DNA of 64,000 nt from contig NZ_CP028475.1 of NCBI RefSeq assembly GCF_003047105.1, forward strand, positions 1,736,001-1,800,000, given 5' to 3'. A program made the position numbers and the translations under genes. The notes under the pieces were generated by a model. The model was not told the origin of the DNA and did no database searches. It worked only from the letters and a program-made list of their open reading frames with translations. How positions within the stretch are numbered: position 1 is the first letter of the stretch; each line of letters starts with the position of its first letter. This DNA is from Celeribacter baekdonensis (GTDB lineage Bacteria > Pseudomonadota > Alphaproteobacteria > Rhodobacterales > Rhodobacteraceae). Positions 30,501 to 39,686 of this stretch are shown here, piece after piece.

Positions 30501-30702
30501 CGAGGAAAAAGCCCGGCTTGAAAAGGTCTTGGGCAAACTGTCCAAAGAGCTTGGCGGTCTGCGCGGACGGTTGAAAAACCCGAACTTCGTTGCCTCCGCC
30601 CCTGAAGAGGTTGTGGCCGAGGCACAAGAAAATCTGGCTGCACGCGAAGAGGAAGAGGGCAAAATCAAAACCGCTCTCGCCCGCCTCGCCGAAATCGGCT
30701 AA
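27577..30702 (+). CDS. valS: Valyl-tRNA synthetase
   Basis: This 1041-residue class I synthetase has the HIGH motif HVGH at residues 52-55 after PPPNVTGAL, an editing domain ([10 protein letters not shown]), the KMSKS loop KMSKT at 687-691, and a C-terminal coiled-coil arm ([18 protein letters not shown]). Length is normal for the family with a small acidic insertion near residues 510-530. ATG 27577 and ATG 27583 are both possible starts. A strong terminator follows. Confidence 0.97.
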   Translation: MAMEKTFDARDAEARIYEAWDKAGAFKAGANKSRDETFTIMIPPPNVTGALHVGHAFNNTIQDILIRWHRMRGFDTLWQPGQDHAGIATQLMVEKELAKSGKKRTDFTRPEFLEKVWEWKGQYGATIINQLKRLGSSCDWSRNAFTMSGAPGAPAGEEGNFHDAVIKVFVEMYNKGLIYRGKRLVNWDPHFETAISDLEVENVETPGHMWHFKYPLAGGETYTYVEKDEDGNVTFTEERDYISIATTRPETMLGDGAVAVHPDDARYAPIVGKLCEIPVGPKEHRRLIPIITDDYPDMTFGSGAVKITGAHDFNDYQVAKRGGLPMYRLMDTRGAMRDDGMSYADSALLAAEILAGKPFTEIEVDAVNLVPDHLRGLDRFEARKAVVDEINAEGLAVMTTITRKVKDDEGVESEITETVPYVEDKPIMQPFGDRSKVVIEPMLTDQWYVDAEKIVGPALDAVRKGRTKIMPESGEKVYFHWLENIEPWCISRQLWWGHQIPVWYGLDLSAPNFKDDEGDGALDEVELFRLLTEGGMLHLGDVHHCAAEFDGVIAAFEGELADVPTPINHARIVEVDSRQAAIEAFAESLAAYNVSQDPTKLVYPVWRDPDVLDTWFSSGLWPIGTLGWPEWDESTSKYFPTDVLVTGQDILFFWVARMMMMQLAVVDEIPFHTIYLHQLVRDEKGKKMSKTTGNVIDPLEIIDEFGADALRFTNASMASIGGVLKLSVDRIKGYRNFGTKIWNAARFAEMNGVFDAYDPSVLPTPNATVNKWIIGETAKVLAEVDTAFAEYRFNDGANALYAFVWGKFCDWYVELSKPLFYDGDDAAKAETRQTMGWVLDQALTMLHPIMPFITEELWGTIKSDRTLLAISDWPELSLDLVDPEADREMNWVIDLIESIRSSRAEVHVPAGLKIPMVQVELDEAGKTAWANNEALIMKLARLDSLTPGPMPKGAITITVGGGTFALPLEGVIDIAEEKARLEKVLGKLSKELGGLRGRLKNPNFVASAPEEVVAEAQENLAAREEEEGKIKTALARLAEIG

Positions 30703-30718
30703 CCCTCTGACATCCTTA

Positions 30719-30746
30719 AAAAGGCCCGTCATTTGGCGGGCCTTTT
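30719..30746 (+). terminator. Intrinsic terminator of valS
   Basis: AAAAGGCCCG (30719-30728) and CGGGCCTTTT (30737-30746) form a perfect 10-bp stem with an 8-base loop, ending in a T-run, 16 bases after the valS stop. Confidence 0.9.
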
Positions 30747-30776
30747 GTTTTGAGTATTTGGACTGCAATGAAGGGC

Positions 30777-30891
30777 TAAAGCGTCACGCCTTTAACCTGA
30801 GACAGGGGAAAGGCGTGACGCTGCCAGACATATCCATGGTGTGGGCGTTGCGCCATAAACCCGTAAAACAGGTTTATGGCGCAACGCTTTA
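30777..30891. repeat. 115-bp two-hairpin repeat, copy 1
   Basis: The element begins TAAAGCGT and ends ACGCTTTA, an 8-bp terminal inverted repeat. Inside are two perfect hairpins: AGCGTCACGCCTTT with AAAGGCGTGACGCT, and a 17-bp stem formed by GCGTTGCGCCATAAACC and its complement. A second copy of identical length lies at 42961-43075, about 93% identical. Both lie between convergent genes. The right end supplies the stop codon of the minus-strand gene. It carries no ORF of note. Confidence 0.85.
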
Positions 30892-31685
30892 TTCGTATTT
30901 GGCCGCGCGCTTTTGCATCTGCGCCATGACGCTTTCCATCTGATCCTTGGTGCCAATCAAGGCGCGCTGTTCGCGGCTTTCTTCCATCAGAATATGCGCC
31001 CGCTCACTCACACTCTCAGCAACATCAATCAACCGCTTGGCGGCCTGAATGGCAGAGGGGCTTTTGCTTGCGATCACCAAGGCGATCTCATGCGCACGGG
31101 CGTGGGCGTCCTCGGCAATCTCGGTGACAAGGCCGTAGGCCAAAGCACGATCCGCAGGGACCACCTCATGGCTGTAGGTCAAAAGCCGCAACACATCCGA
31201 GCGCAGCACCCGCGGAAACAGAACCATCCCACCCATATCGGGCACAAGGCCCCATTTCATCTCCATGATCGACAGCTGCGCGTCAGGCGCGGCGATGCGA
31301 ATATCGGCGGCGATGGCCAATTGCATCCCCGCGCCAAAACATGGGCCATGAAGGGCGGCAATCACCGGGATCGGCAGGTCATAAAGCGACAGAGAGAAGG
31401 CCTGAAACGCATTGCCATCCCCATGGGTGCGCCGCATCACCAGATCGTCCAAATCCTCTGACATAAACCGTTGGAAATTAGAGGTATCAAGCCCGGCACA
31501 AAATGCCTGACCCGCCCCGAAAGCACCACAACGCGTGCGTCAGAGGTGGCAATCTCGGCCACGGCGGACAAAAGATCACTGACCAAAGCCTCGGACACGG
31601 CATTCATTTTATCCGGGCGATTGAGCGTCACATGCGCGATGTGGTCTTTGATCTCAAGCGTGACAGTCTTGGGTGTTTCGGTCAT
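30889..31685 (-). pseudogene. Enoyl-CoA hydratase/isomerase, one-base frameshift
   Basis: The start at 31685 (MTETPKTVTLEIKDHIAHV) follows AGGAGGAG and leads into LNRPDKMNAV. After VVVLSG the frame breaks in a C4 run at 31515-31518. One added G on the coding strand restores SGAGQAFCAGLDTSNF, joining MSEDLDDLV, the oxyanion-hole block HGPCFGAGMQLA and the rest to 30889. The span of 797 bases lacks one. The restored crotonase would be about 265 residues and act on an unknown CoA ester, probably in fatty acid breakdown. Confidence 0.85.
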
Positions 31686-31789
31686 GGCGGCTCCTCCTGC
31701 TGCCGAAACGCTATCAGGGACGCGCGCCAAGGTCAGGGCTGACGTTGCGACGCTTGCGCAGGCCGACAAGTTAAGGCAGGAAAAGCGCT

Positions 31790-32914
31790 ATGACAGATAT
31801 GACAGATTCACGCCAAACGGCACTCGCCCAAACCCTGCCCGCCACCGTGCCCTTTGTGGCCCCGGAACGGATGGAGGCGTTGCGCGGTGCGCCGTTCGAC
31901 GCAAGGTTGGGCGCGAATGAATTGTCCTTTGGCCCCTCACCGAAAGCATTAGAGACCATGGCGGCCAGTCTGAGCGGCCTGTGGAAATATGGCGAGCCGG
32001 AGAACCGCGATCTGCGTCTGGCGATTGCCGCGCGTCACGGCATTGCACCGGAGAGTGTCACCGTGGGCGAAGGCATCGACGGGCTCTTAGGCAATTTGGT
32101 CCGACTTTATGTCGGACCCGGCGACACGGTTGTGACCTCAGCGGGTTCTTATCCGACGTTCAATTACCATGTCGCGGGCTTTGGAGGCACGTTACATACT
32201 GTGCCCTACAAGGGCGATCACGAGGACCCCGAGGCGTTGATTTCCAAGGTGCGCGTGGTGGGGGCAAAGCTCGTGTACTTGTCCAATCCAAACAATCCGA
32301 TGGGATCGGTGCATTCGGCGCAAACCGTGCAAGACATGATCGAGGCCGTGCCTGCGGGATGTTTGATGATCCTGGACGAAGCCTATAGCGAATTTGCCCC
32401 CGTGAGCACCCGACCCGCGATTGATGTCACTGACCGCCGCGTCATTCGGTTCCGTACCTTTTCAAAGGCCTATGGCATAGCGGGTGCGCGCATTGGCTAC
32501 GGCATAGCCCATCCGATTGTGGCCACCGCTTTTGACAAAATTCGCAACCATTTTGGTGTCAATCGCGTGGCCCAGGCTGGGGCTTTGGCGGCATTTGAGG
32601 ATCGGGACCACCTGTCTGAAACCCTAAAACGGGTCTCTGAGGGCCGCGCTAAAATTGTACAAATCGCGCAAGACAACGGTCTGACGCCCCTGCCCTCCGC
32701 CACCAATTTTGTCGCCGTCGATTGCGGTAAAGACGGCACCTTTGCCCGCGCGGTTTTGACCGCTTTGGCCACGCGCGGGGTGTTCGTTCGGATGCCGGGG
32801 ATCGCGCCACTCGACCGCTGCATCCGTATTTCGGTGGGCCGCCCGGAGGAGCTTGAGGTGTTGGCCGAGCGGTTGCCACTGGCTTTGGCGGACGCGCGCG
32901 CAGCTGTGGCCTAA
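31790..32914 (+). CDS. Class I/II aminotransferase, histidinol-phosphate aminotransferase-like
   Basis: This 374-residue fold-type I PLP enzyme has ANELSFGPSP at the N-terminus, YLSNPNNPMG, ILDEAYSEF, and the PLP Lys in FRTFSKAYGIAGARIGYG. It looks like the HisC family, but without other his genes its substrate is uncertain. AGGAAAAG precedes the ATG at 31790. It is convergent with the next aminotransferase. Confidence 0.88.
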   Translation: MTDMTDSRQTALAQTLPATVPFVAPERMEALRGAPFDARLGANELSFGPSPKALETMAASLSGLWKYGEPENRDLRLAIAARHGIAPESVTVGEGIDGLLGNLVRLYVGPGDTVVTSAGSYPTFNYHVAGFGGTLHTVPYKGDHEDPEALISKVRVVGAKLVYLSNPNNPMGSVHSAQTVQDMIEAVPAGCLMILDEAYSEFAPVSTRPAIDVTDRRVIRFRTFSKAYGIAGARIGYGIAHPIVATAFDKIRNHFGVNRVAQAGALAAFEDRDHLSETLKRVSEGRAKIVQIAQDNGLTPLPSATNFVAVDCGKDGTFARAVLTALATRGVFVRMPGIAPLDRCIRISVGRPEELEVLAERLPLALADARAAVA

Positions 32915-32920
32915 GCGCGG

Positions 32921-34114
32921 TTATACCCGCGAGGACAACAGTTTGGCCGCCGCAACCGACCCGCCGCTTTGGTGCGAAATATCGAGCGCGACAAAGGCGG
33001 TTTCAATCGCACCGATGATGCCAAGCACCATATGGGCGTTGATATGGCCCATATGGCCTATGCGGAAATAGCCATCGGATTCAGCCGAACCAATGTCCCC
33101 AAAGCCCAAAGAAATCCCAAGCGTAATGCCAAGATGTTCGGTCAACCATGTGCGCAGTTGCGTGGCCGCCGGAGCCGCAAGCCCCAAGGTCGTGACCGCA
33201 TGGGAGCGCGCAGCCGGGTCCGCAATGTTGAAATGCAACGGAGCGCCCCAGTGATCCACAGCCGCCCAATACGCCCGCGCCAAGGTTTCGTGCCGGGCAA
33301 AAACGTTGTCCAAACCCTCTTCCAAAATCATATCAACGGCTTGGCGCAGACCATAGAGATGATGGGTCGGCGGTGTGCCGTCGAAATATTCATAGAGATG
33401 CACAGGCTTGGCCCGCGTTTCCCACGCCCAATAGGGGGTGCGCAGATCAGCATTGCGCCCCGCCTCAAGTGCCTTGTCTGAGAACCAGACAAAGCCCAGA
33501 CCGGGAGGGGTCATCAGGCCTTTTTGCGACGCCGCGATCATCACATCGACGCCCCACGCGTCCATCTCAAACCGTTCACAGCCTAATGAGGCAATCGCGT
33601 CCACCGCATAGATCGCCGGGTGAGCAGCGGCATCAATCGCCTGACGCGCCAGAGCAATATCATTGCGCACCGAAGTGGCGGTGTCGACATGGGTGACCAA
33701 AACCGCTTTGATCTCATGTGCGGTGTCTGCCCGCAAAGCCGCCTCCAAACGGGCGGGATCAATCGGGGCCTGTTTGCCAAACTCGATGACCTCAACTCTG
33801 GCCCCCAAACGGGCGGCCACATCGGCCCAGCCATGGCCGAAATTTCCTGTCGCACAGACCAAAACCTTATCTCCACGCGAGATCATATTGGTGAGCGACG
33901 CTTCCCAAAGGCCGTGACCGTTCGAGATAAAAAATGCCATGTGATGCGCCGTGCCCGCGATCTTTTTGAGATCGGGCACAAGACTTTGAGTCAGATCGAC
34001 CAACTCGCCGGTATAGATATTCGGCGCCGGGCGATGCATGGCCTGAAGCACCGGATCGGGGATCACGGAAGGGCCGGGAATGGCAAGGTAATGGCGACCG
34101 TTGGCAAGTGTCAT
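32921..34114 (-). CDS. Alanine/serine-glyoxylate aminotransferase family protein
   Basis: This 397-residue class V PLP enzyme has the family start YLAIPGPSVIPD, TGNFGHGWAD, YAVDAIASLG and the PLP Lys in AASQKGLMTPPGL. It likely transfers an amino group to glyoxylate or acts in serine-pathway or purine-derived glyoxylate metabolism. Only 6 bases separate its stop from that of the convergent aminotransferase. Confidence 0.88.
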   Translation of the reverse strand: MTLANGRHYLAIPGPSVIPDPVLQAMHRPAPNIYTGELVDLTQSLVPDLKKIAGTAHHMAFFISNGHGLWEASLTNMISRGDKVLVCATGNFGHGWADVAARLGARVEVIEFGKQAPIDPARLEAALRADTAHEIKAVLVTHVDTATSVRNDIALARQAIDAAAHPAIYAVDAIASLGCERFEMDAWGVDVMIAASQKGLMTPPGLGFVWFSDKALEAGRNADLRTPYWAWETRAKPVHLYEYFDGTPPTHHLYGLRQAVDMILEEGLDNVFARHETLARAYWAAVDHWGAPLHFNIADPAARSHAVTTLGLAAPAATQLRTWLTEHLGITLGISLGFGDIGSAESDGYFRIGHMGHINAHMVLGIIGAIETAFVALDISHQSGGSVAAAKLLSSRV

Positions 34115-34305
34115 GGGCTGTCCTCAAACTCACATCAGGCCCAAGCGGTATCGCCCCAAAGCGGCCCCGTCAATTGTCGCTCATGTCACAGAGGGGTGCG
34201 CGTGTTTGGAGCAACCCCACCCTTGACGCCCCATGCGCCCGCCTTGCTTGCCCCGGCGGGCAAAGGACGATAAAGAGGCGCGATAATTTTTCAATCGGAG
34301 CCCTG

Positions 34306-34995
34306 ATGTTCAAGACGCTAAAAAGAGGGTTCAAAAGGTTTGAGCGCGGTGAGGTCGGCCAGTTTGGCAACGACGTGTCCACGCCACGTACCCGCAGGCT
34401 GGCGATGTGGCATTTCCACCTGTTTGACCATGCGTTTTTGCGTGGCATTTGGACCAACCTGTATGAAATCGCGCCCGGCGTGTGGCGGTCCAATCAGCCT
34501 TCGCCTGCGCGGATCAAACGCTATGCTCAAATGGGGATCAAAACCATCCTGAGCCTACGCGGCGACAAAGACCTGTCGTTTATGTTGCTGGAAAAACAAG
34601 CCTGTGCTGAACATGGGATCACGTTGATCAGCACCGACAAAGCCGCCGCCCGCGGAGCCCTGTCGGGCAAAGACTATGTCGCGTTAATTGACCTTTTGGC
34701 CTCAATCCCGAAACCGTTTTTGATCCATTGCAAATCCGGCGCAGACCGGGCCGGGCTGGCCTCCGCACTGTATCTGTTGCACTGTGAAGGGGCCTCGATT
34801 GGAGAGGCGAAAAAGATGTTGAGCTTTCGGTTCATGCATCTCAAAAGTACGAAAACCGGCATTTTGGATCACATCCTTGATCTCTACGAGGCCGATCTAA
34901 AAGCCCATGGTCCGATCCCGATCCGGGACTGGTTTGAGACCCGCTATGACATTGAAAAGGCCCGCATGTTTAAAACCATGCGCTCCTTCCCCTAA
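34306..34995 (+). CDS. Dual-specificity/tyrosine phosphatase family protein
   Basis: This 229-residue protein has a Cx5R phosphatase loop, HCKSGADRAG, with C142 and R148. Before it are VWRSNQPSP and GIKTILSLRGD, as in bacterial DSP-like enzymes acting on proteins or phospholipids. The start at 34306 (MFKTLKRGFKRF, a basic amphipathic start) has CGGAG upstream. It is 12 bases before an MsbA-like exporter gene, so a role in envelope lipid or lipid A metabolism is plausible. Confidence 0.82.
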   Translation: MFKTLKRGFKRFERGEVGQFGNDVSTPRTRRLAMWHFHLFDHAFLRGIWTNLYEIAPGVWRSNQPSPARIKRYAQMGIKTILSLRGDKDLSFMLLEKQACAEHGITLISTDKAAARGALSGKDYVALIDLLASIPKPFLIHCKSGADRAGLASALYLLHCEGASIGEAKKMLSFRFMHLKSTKTGILDHILDLYEADLKAHGPIPIRDWFETRYDIEKARMFKTMRSFP

Positions 34996-35007
34996 GAAAG
35001 CGCCCCG

Positions 35008-36921
35008 ATGAGCACGCCCGCCCCCTTCATCCCGGACACCGGTTCACGCACATTGATCGCATGGCTTTGGCGCGATTATTTGCACCGCTATGTGGTGCTG
35101 GTGGCTGTGGCTTTGGTGTTTATGGCGCTCGAAGGCGCGATGTTGGGTGCGCTCTCCTATCTGATCAAACCGATGTTCGACCGGGTGTTGGTGGCCAAAA
35201 ATAGCGATGCGATCATCTGGGTCGCGCTTGCCGTCTTTGGCGTTTTCACCGCCCGTGCGGTTGCTTCGTTCAGTCACCGCGTCCTCATGGCCGTGGTGGG
35301 GCAACGGGTTGCGGCCACGCTCCAAGCCCGGCTTGTCGCCCATATGCTGACCCTTGATGGTCGGTTTTTCCAAGACCACCCCCCCGGCACCCTGATCGAA
35401 CGGACACGCGGTGATAGTGCTGTCGTTTCAAGCGTGTGGGGCACCGTGCTTGCCGCCTTTGGGCGCGATCTCATTTCACTTTTGTCGCTGCTGACTGTGG
35501 CGATTTTGGTCGATTGGCGTTGGACGTTGATCGCTGTGGCTGGCGCACCCCTGTTGGCCGTGCCTGTGACGCTTTTGCAAAACCTCGTGCGCCGCACCAC
35601 GCGCAGTGCACGTCAGGCCTCGGCCCGCGTCTCAACCCGGTTGGACGAGATTTTTCACGGCGCGACCACAATCAAACTTTCGGGCACAGAAGCCCGAGAA
35701 GCCGACCGATTTCACGGCGAAATCAAGCACTTCGTCACCTTGCAGATCAAATCCGAAGCCGGGCAAGCGGGCATTCCGGCGCTGATGGACATCGTCGCAG
35801 GGCTCGGGTTTTTCGGCGTATTGCTATATGGCGGCCATCAGATCATCGACGGCACCAAAACGGTCGGTGAGTTCATGTCGTTTTTCACCGCAATGGCTTT
35901 GGTGTTTGAACCGTTGCGGCGTTTGGGCAATGTTTCCGGCGTGTGGCAGGCAGCGCGGGCCTCGTTGGAGCGCATCTATGCGATCTTTGCCGAACGGCCA
36001 GAAATCACCTCGCCCGCGACCCCCAAAGCCCTACCCATTGCCGCCAAAGACGCCGACATCCGGTTTGAAAATGTGCGGTTCGCCTATGCCGATGCGCCGG
36101 TGTTAAACGGCACCACGTTCACCGCTGAGGCTGGGAAAACCACCGCTTTGGTCGGGGCTTCCGGGGCCGGAAAATCCACCGTATTCAACCTGATGACGCG
36201 TCTGGCGGACCCGAAAGAGGGCTCCATTTCCATCGGCGGCGTCGTCACAACGGAACTGTCCCTGCCCGATCTACGCGGCCTTTATTCGGTGGTGTCGCAA
36301 GACGCGCTGTTGTTTGACGAAAGCCTGCGCGACAATGTGTTGATGGGGGCCGAGGCGGATGAGGCAAAACTCAACGCCGCCCTCAAAGCCGCGCATGTTG
36401 ACGACTTTTTGCCGAAACTTGACCAAGGTCTCGACACCCAAGTCGGGCCGCGTGGATCGGGTCTTTCAGGCGGGCAACGGCAACGGGTGGCGATTGCCCG
36501 CGCTGTGCTGCGCGACCGTCCGGTGTTGTTGCTCGACGAGGCCACCTCGGCCCTTGATGCACAGTCGGAAAAGGTGGTTCAGACCGCGCTTGAGACCCTC
36601 TCCAAGGATCGCACCACTTTGGTCATCGCTCACCGGCTTTCAACCATTCGCAACGCGCATAAGATTGTGGTGATGGACAAGGGTCGGGTCGTAGACGAGG
36701 GCACCCATGATGAACTCTTGGCGCGGGGTGGGCTTTATGCCGATCTCTATCGCCTACAATATGCCGATGGCCGCACGATCACCGACGGTAAGACCGGGCG
36801 AGTGCTGAAGGGTCAGCGCCAAGCAGGTAGCGCAGAAGACGGACAAGGTTCCGGCCTCCTTGCCGCAACCAGCCGTGTGTTTGGTAGCGTGTTGGGTCTG
36901 TTTGGACGCACAAAGGACTAA
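35008..36921 (+). CDS. ABC exporter, MsbA-like (fused membrane and ATPase domains)
   Basis: This 637-residue half-transporter has six membrane helices in residues 1-320 and an ATPase domain with Walker A GASGAGKST (about 383-391), signature LSGGQRQR and Walker B VLLLDEATSALD, then the H-loop IAHRLST. It probably flips lipid A or another lipid. After RLQYADG it continues for about 55 Gly/Arg-rich residues not usual in MsbA; the coding bases of this tail overlap the opposite-strand glycosyltransferase by 143 bases. Confidence 0.9.
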   Translation: MSTPAPFIPDTGSRTLIAWLWRDYLHRYVVLVAVALVFMALEGAMLGALSYLIKPMFDRVLVAKNSDAIIWVALAVFGVFTARAVASFSHRVLMAVVGQRVAATLQARLVAHMLTLDGRFFQDHPPGTLIERTRGDSAVVSSVWGTVLAAFGRDLISLLSLLTVAILVDWRWTLIAVAGAPLLAVPVTLLQNLVRRTTRSARQASARVSTRLDEIFHGATTIKLSGTEAREADRFHGEIKHFVTLQIKSEAGQAGIPALMDIVAGLGFFGVLLYGGHQIIDGTKTVGEFMSFFTAMALVFEPLRRLGNVSGVWQAARASLERIYAIFAERPEITSPATPKALPIAAKDADIRFENVRFAYADAPVLNGTTFTAEAGKTTALVGASGAGKSTVFNLMTRLADPKEGSISIGGVVTTELSLPDLRGLYSVVSQDALLFDESLRDNVLMGAEADEAKLNAALKAAHVDDFLPKLDQGLDTQVGPRGSGLSGGQRQRVAIARAVLRDRPVLLLDEATSALDAQSEKVVQTALETLSKDRTTLVIAHRLSTIRNAHKIVVMDKGRVVDEGTHDELLARGGLYADLYRLQYADGRTITDGKTGRVLKGQRQAGSAEDGQGSGLLAATSRVFGSVLGLFGRTKD

Positions 36922-37465
36922 GCACGATCCGGCCCTTGAGTTTGCGCACCAGAGCGACGTCTTCCATCAGCGGGATGTCGTCAAAGCCGCCGACCTCATC
37001 ATACATGTCGCGCGAGATCAAAAGCGCCTGATCCCCGTAAGGCAGATCAAACCAGTTGCTGCGCAGATTGGCCCAACCTGCGGTCCATTTGGCGCGCATC
37101 CCCTTGGTGTCGCGGAACCCAAGCGAATACACCATCGCCTTGTCATAGCCATGTGCCAGATGGATCACAGTCGCCTCAGCCCAGCCTTCGGGCAACCATG
37201 TGTCGGCATGAAGAAACAACAACCAATCGCCCTGAGCCGCCTCTGCCCCGCGTTTGAGTTGCCCGCCGCGCGATGGCGCGCCAATGATCAACTCGGCACC
37301 GACAAAATCGGCCATCTTCTCGACCCCATCGGTCGAACCGCCATCGCTCAGGATCAACTCCCGCACCAGTCCCGCGTCCAAGCCCTCCATCAAAGACAGC
37401 ATGGTATCGCGCAGCTTTGGCGTGGCATTCAGGGTCGGGATGATGACAGAGATCGGCGCGCGCAT
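36779..37465 (-). CDS. Family 2 glycosyltransferase (TIGR04283-like)
   Basis: This 228-residue GT-A transferase starts RAPISVIIPTLNATPKL, with ELILSDGGSTDG and LLFLHADTWLPEGW (the DXD-like HADT site). The C-terminal block RYQTHGWLRQGGRNLV is also typical of the family, so the 3' end that lies antisense to the ABC gene is real. ATG 37465 is chosen where homology begins. It is divergent from ygfZ with 63 bases between. Confidence 0.85.
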   Translation of the reverse strand: MRAPISVIIPTLNATPKLRDTMLSLMEGLDAGLVRELILSDGGSTDGVEKMADFVGAELIIGAPSRGGQLKRGAEAAQGDWLLFLHADTWLPEGWAEATVIHLAHGYDKAMVYSLGFRDTKGMRAKWTAGWANLRSNWFDLPYGDQALLISRDMYDEVGGFDDIPLMEDVALVRKLKGRIVLSPLCVQTDPTRYQTHGWLRQGGRNLVRLLRYLLGADPSALARSYRR

Positions 37466-37528
37466 GTGTTTCCCGCTTTTCGTGGCTCTTTTCCTTCCTA
37501 TATGAAGAGTGGAAAAAGGGGAATGAGC

Positions 37529-38284
37529 ATGACAGACACATCCGCACGCAGCGTCATTGAGATCACAGGCGAGGATCGCCTCCATTTCCTGCAAGGGCTG
37601 GTGACCAACGATGCGCGCCACCTGGAGCACGGGCCGGTCTATGCCGCGCTTTTGTCGCCACAGGGCAAATTCATCGTCGATTTCTTTTTGGTGCCCCAGG
37701 GCGAGACCGTGCTTTTGGATGTGGCAAGTTCAGAGGCAGAGGCGCTTTTGAAACGCCTGACCATGTATAAGCTGCGTTCCAAGGTGACCTTAAGCCTGAG
37801 TGAGCGCACCGTGTCGCGAGGACTTGGCGACGCACCCGAGGGGGCCATCCAAGACCCCCGCACCGCGGACATGGGATGGCGCGCCTATGATGGTCGACCC
37901 TCGCAAGAGGTCGATTGGGACGCGATCCGCGTGGCCCATTGCGTGCCAGAGACCGGAGTTGAGCTGACCCCGGACACCTTTATCTTAGAGGCCGGGTTTG
38001 AGCGCCTGAACGGGGTCGATTTCAAAAAGGGCTGTTATGTTGGCCAAGAGGTCACCGCCCGGATGAAACACAAAACCGATCTGCGCAAGGGCCTTGCGCG
38101 TGTGACCCTCACCGGCTCCGCCCCTGTCGGCACCGAAATCACCACTGCGGACGGCAAATCCGCAGGCGTTTTGTTCACCCAATCCGGGGGGCACGCCATC
38201 GCCTATCTGCGCTTTGATCGTGCCACCGGTCCCCTGCGCGCCGGGGAGGCCGAAATTTTCGCTCAAGCAACAGCAAAGTCTTAA
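37529..38284 (+). CDS. ygfZ: Folate-binding protein YgfZ (Fe-S cluster assembly/repair)
   Basis: This 251-residue GcvT-like protein has the YgfZ signature KGCYVGQEVTARMKHK with its essential Cys, and the N-terminal HFLQGLVTND. It supports iron-sulfur cluster enzymes with tetrahydrofolate. ATG 37529 is preferred over 37523 because the latter is only two bases from the GGGG Shine-Dalgarno. Confidence 0.92.
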   Translation: MTDTSARSVIEITGEDRLHFLQGLVTNDARHLEHGPVYAALLSPQGKFIVDFFLVPQGETVLLDVASSEAEALLKRLTMYKLRSKVTLSLSERTVSRGLGDAPEGAIQDPRTADMGWRAYDGRPSQEVDWDAIRVAHCVPETGVELTPDTFILEAGFERLNGVDFKKGCYVGQEVTARMKHKTDLRKGLARVTLTGSAPVGTEITTADGKSAGVLFTQSGGHAIAYLRFDRATGPLRAGEAEIFAQATAKS

Positions 38285-38378
38285 CTTTTCAAACCTACCC
38301 TTCTCGGGCATGATCATCATATCTGATGCCAGGGAGGACAAACGTGCGGGCCAATTCTTTCAAACGGTGGGGCAAACG

Positions 38379-39212
38379 ATGACCACGCCCTGTATCATTT
38401 GCGTTGCGATCACCGGCTCTTTGCCAACCAAAGCCGACAATCCGGCGGTGCCAATCACCGTGGCGGAGCAAATCGAATCCACCCATGAGGCCTATGAGGC
38501 CGGGGCCAGCATCGCCCATTGTCATGTCCGCGATGACGAAGGCAAACCCAGCTCTGATCCCGACCGGTTCGCCCGGCTGAAAGAGGGTATTCAAACCCAT
38601 TGTCCCGGCATGATTGTGCAACTGTCAACCGGGGGACGATCTGGGGCGGGCAAAACCCGTGGCGGCATGTTATCCCTGCGTCCGCCGATGGCCTCTTTGT
38701 CTGTCGGCTCTAACAATTTCCCGACCCGCGTCTATGAAAATCCGCCCGATCTTGTCGATTGGCTGGCCTCTGAGATGATCACCTACGGCGTCAAACCCGA
38801 AATTGAAGCCTTTGATCTTTCGCATATTTATCAAGCCAAGCTGATGGCGGATCGCGGCCAGATCAAAGGCACGCCTTATGTGCAATTCGTCATGGGGGTC
38901 AAAAACGCCATGCCCGCCGACAAGCGCGTGTTTGATTTCTACGTCGAAACCGTGAAACACCTGTTTGGCGAAAACACCCCGTGGTGTGCCGCTGGTGTGG
39001 GCCGTCATCAACTTGAACTCAACGAATGGTCTGCCGCCGCGGGCGGTCATTTGCGCACCGGACTTGAGGATAACATCCGTATTGATCGCGACACATTGGC
39101 TCCGTCCAATGCCGCTTTGGTCGAACTGGCCGTGCTTGCCGCCCAGCGTCACAAACGCCCCATCGCCACGCCTGCGCAAGCGCGGGCCATCCTTGGATTG
39201 CGAAAGGGCTAA
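38379..39212 (+). CDS. BKACE family protein (DUF849, beta-keto acid cleavage)
   Basis: This 277-residue TIM-barrel enzyme has the start CIICVAITG, then AHCHVRDDEG (zinc His pair) and GRHQLELNEWSAAAGG, and ends HLRTGLEDN with TPAQARAILGL. It joins a beta-keto acid with acetyl-CoA to give acetoacetate and a CoA ester. The exact substrate is unknown. GGTGGGG is upstream of ATG 38379. Confidence 0.88.
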   Translation: MTTPCIICVAITGSLPTKADNPAVPITVAEQIESTHEAYEAGASIAHCHVRDDEGKPSSDPDRFARLKEGIQTHCPGMIVQLSTGGRSGAGKTRGGMLSLRPPMASLSVGSNNFPTRVYENPPDLVDWLASEMITYGVKPEIEAFDLSHIYQAKLMADRGQIKGTPYVQFVMGVKNAMPADKRVFDFYVETVKHLFGENTPWCAAGVGRHQLELNEWSAAAGGHLRTGLEDNIRIDRDTLAPSNAALVELAVLAAQRHKRPIATPAQARAILGLRKG

Positions 39213-39249
39213 TCCTTTACGCCGTCAGCGCATTAAAACATCGTGGCGA

Positions 39250-39552
39250 TCAAATGATGATCGTCGCGCATTCCAAAGCACATCCCGCGACACACAACAT
39301 ATCGCCATTGCAGCCGCGCGAACATTCTTTGAGGCAGTTGGCCGCATGTTCGGGCGTGCGCAGTTTTGGATCCAAAATCATCAAATCAGGTACGCCCTCC
39401 GGCCCCATCGTGACCCGTGCGACCTCCTCGTCATCATCGGCAAGCAGGATCGTGATCTCGGTTGGGCTATCAATCCGCGCGCGCAGCCCCTGCCCCGTGT
39501 CCGGATTGATGGCGGTCAGAGTATAGGCAAGACGGCTTTTTGAGTCTGTCAT
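39250..39552 (-). CDS. Hypothetical protein with cysteine-rich C-terminus
   Basis: This 100-residue protein has an acidic middle (LLADDDEEVARV) and a C-terminus with five cysteines in a short span (ECSRGCNGDMLCVAGC, then ECA), which could bind metal or form disulfides. There is no signal peptide. AAAGGAGGG precedes the start at 39552. No family is recognised. Confidence 0.68.
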   Translation of the reverse strand: MTDSKSRLAYTLTAINPDTGQGLRARIDSPTEITILLADDDEEVARVTMGPEGVPDLMILDPKLRTPEHAANCLKECSRGCNGDMLCVAGCALECATIII

Positions 39553-39633
39553 GGCACCCTCCTTTGGCAACGCCCAAAGTCTCAACTCTTTGGCTCGATT
39601 TTGCATTGATCTGAGCCCGTGCAAAAAGCGCAT

Positions 39634-39664
39634 AAAAAAAAGCGGCCCATACAGAGCCGCTTTT
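39634..39664 (-). terminator. Intrinsic terminator of efp
   Basis: AAAAGCGGC (39638-39646) and GCCGCTTTT (39656-39664) form a 9-bp stem. On the minus strand it ends in a T-run from 39641 down to 39634. It lies 23 bases after the efp stop. Confidence 0.85.
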
Positions 39665-39686
39665 ATGTTCTTCACTTCGAAGCCGC

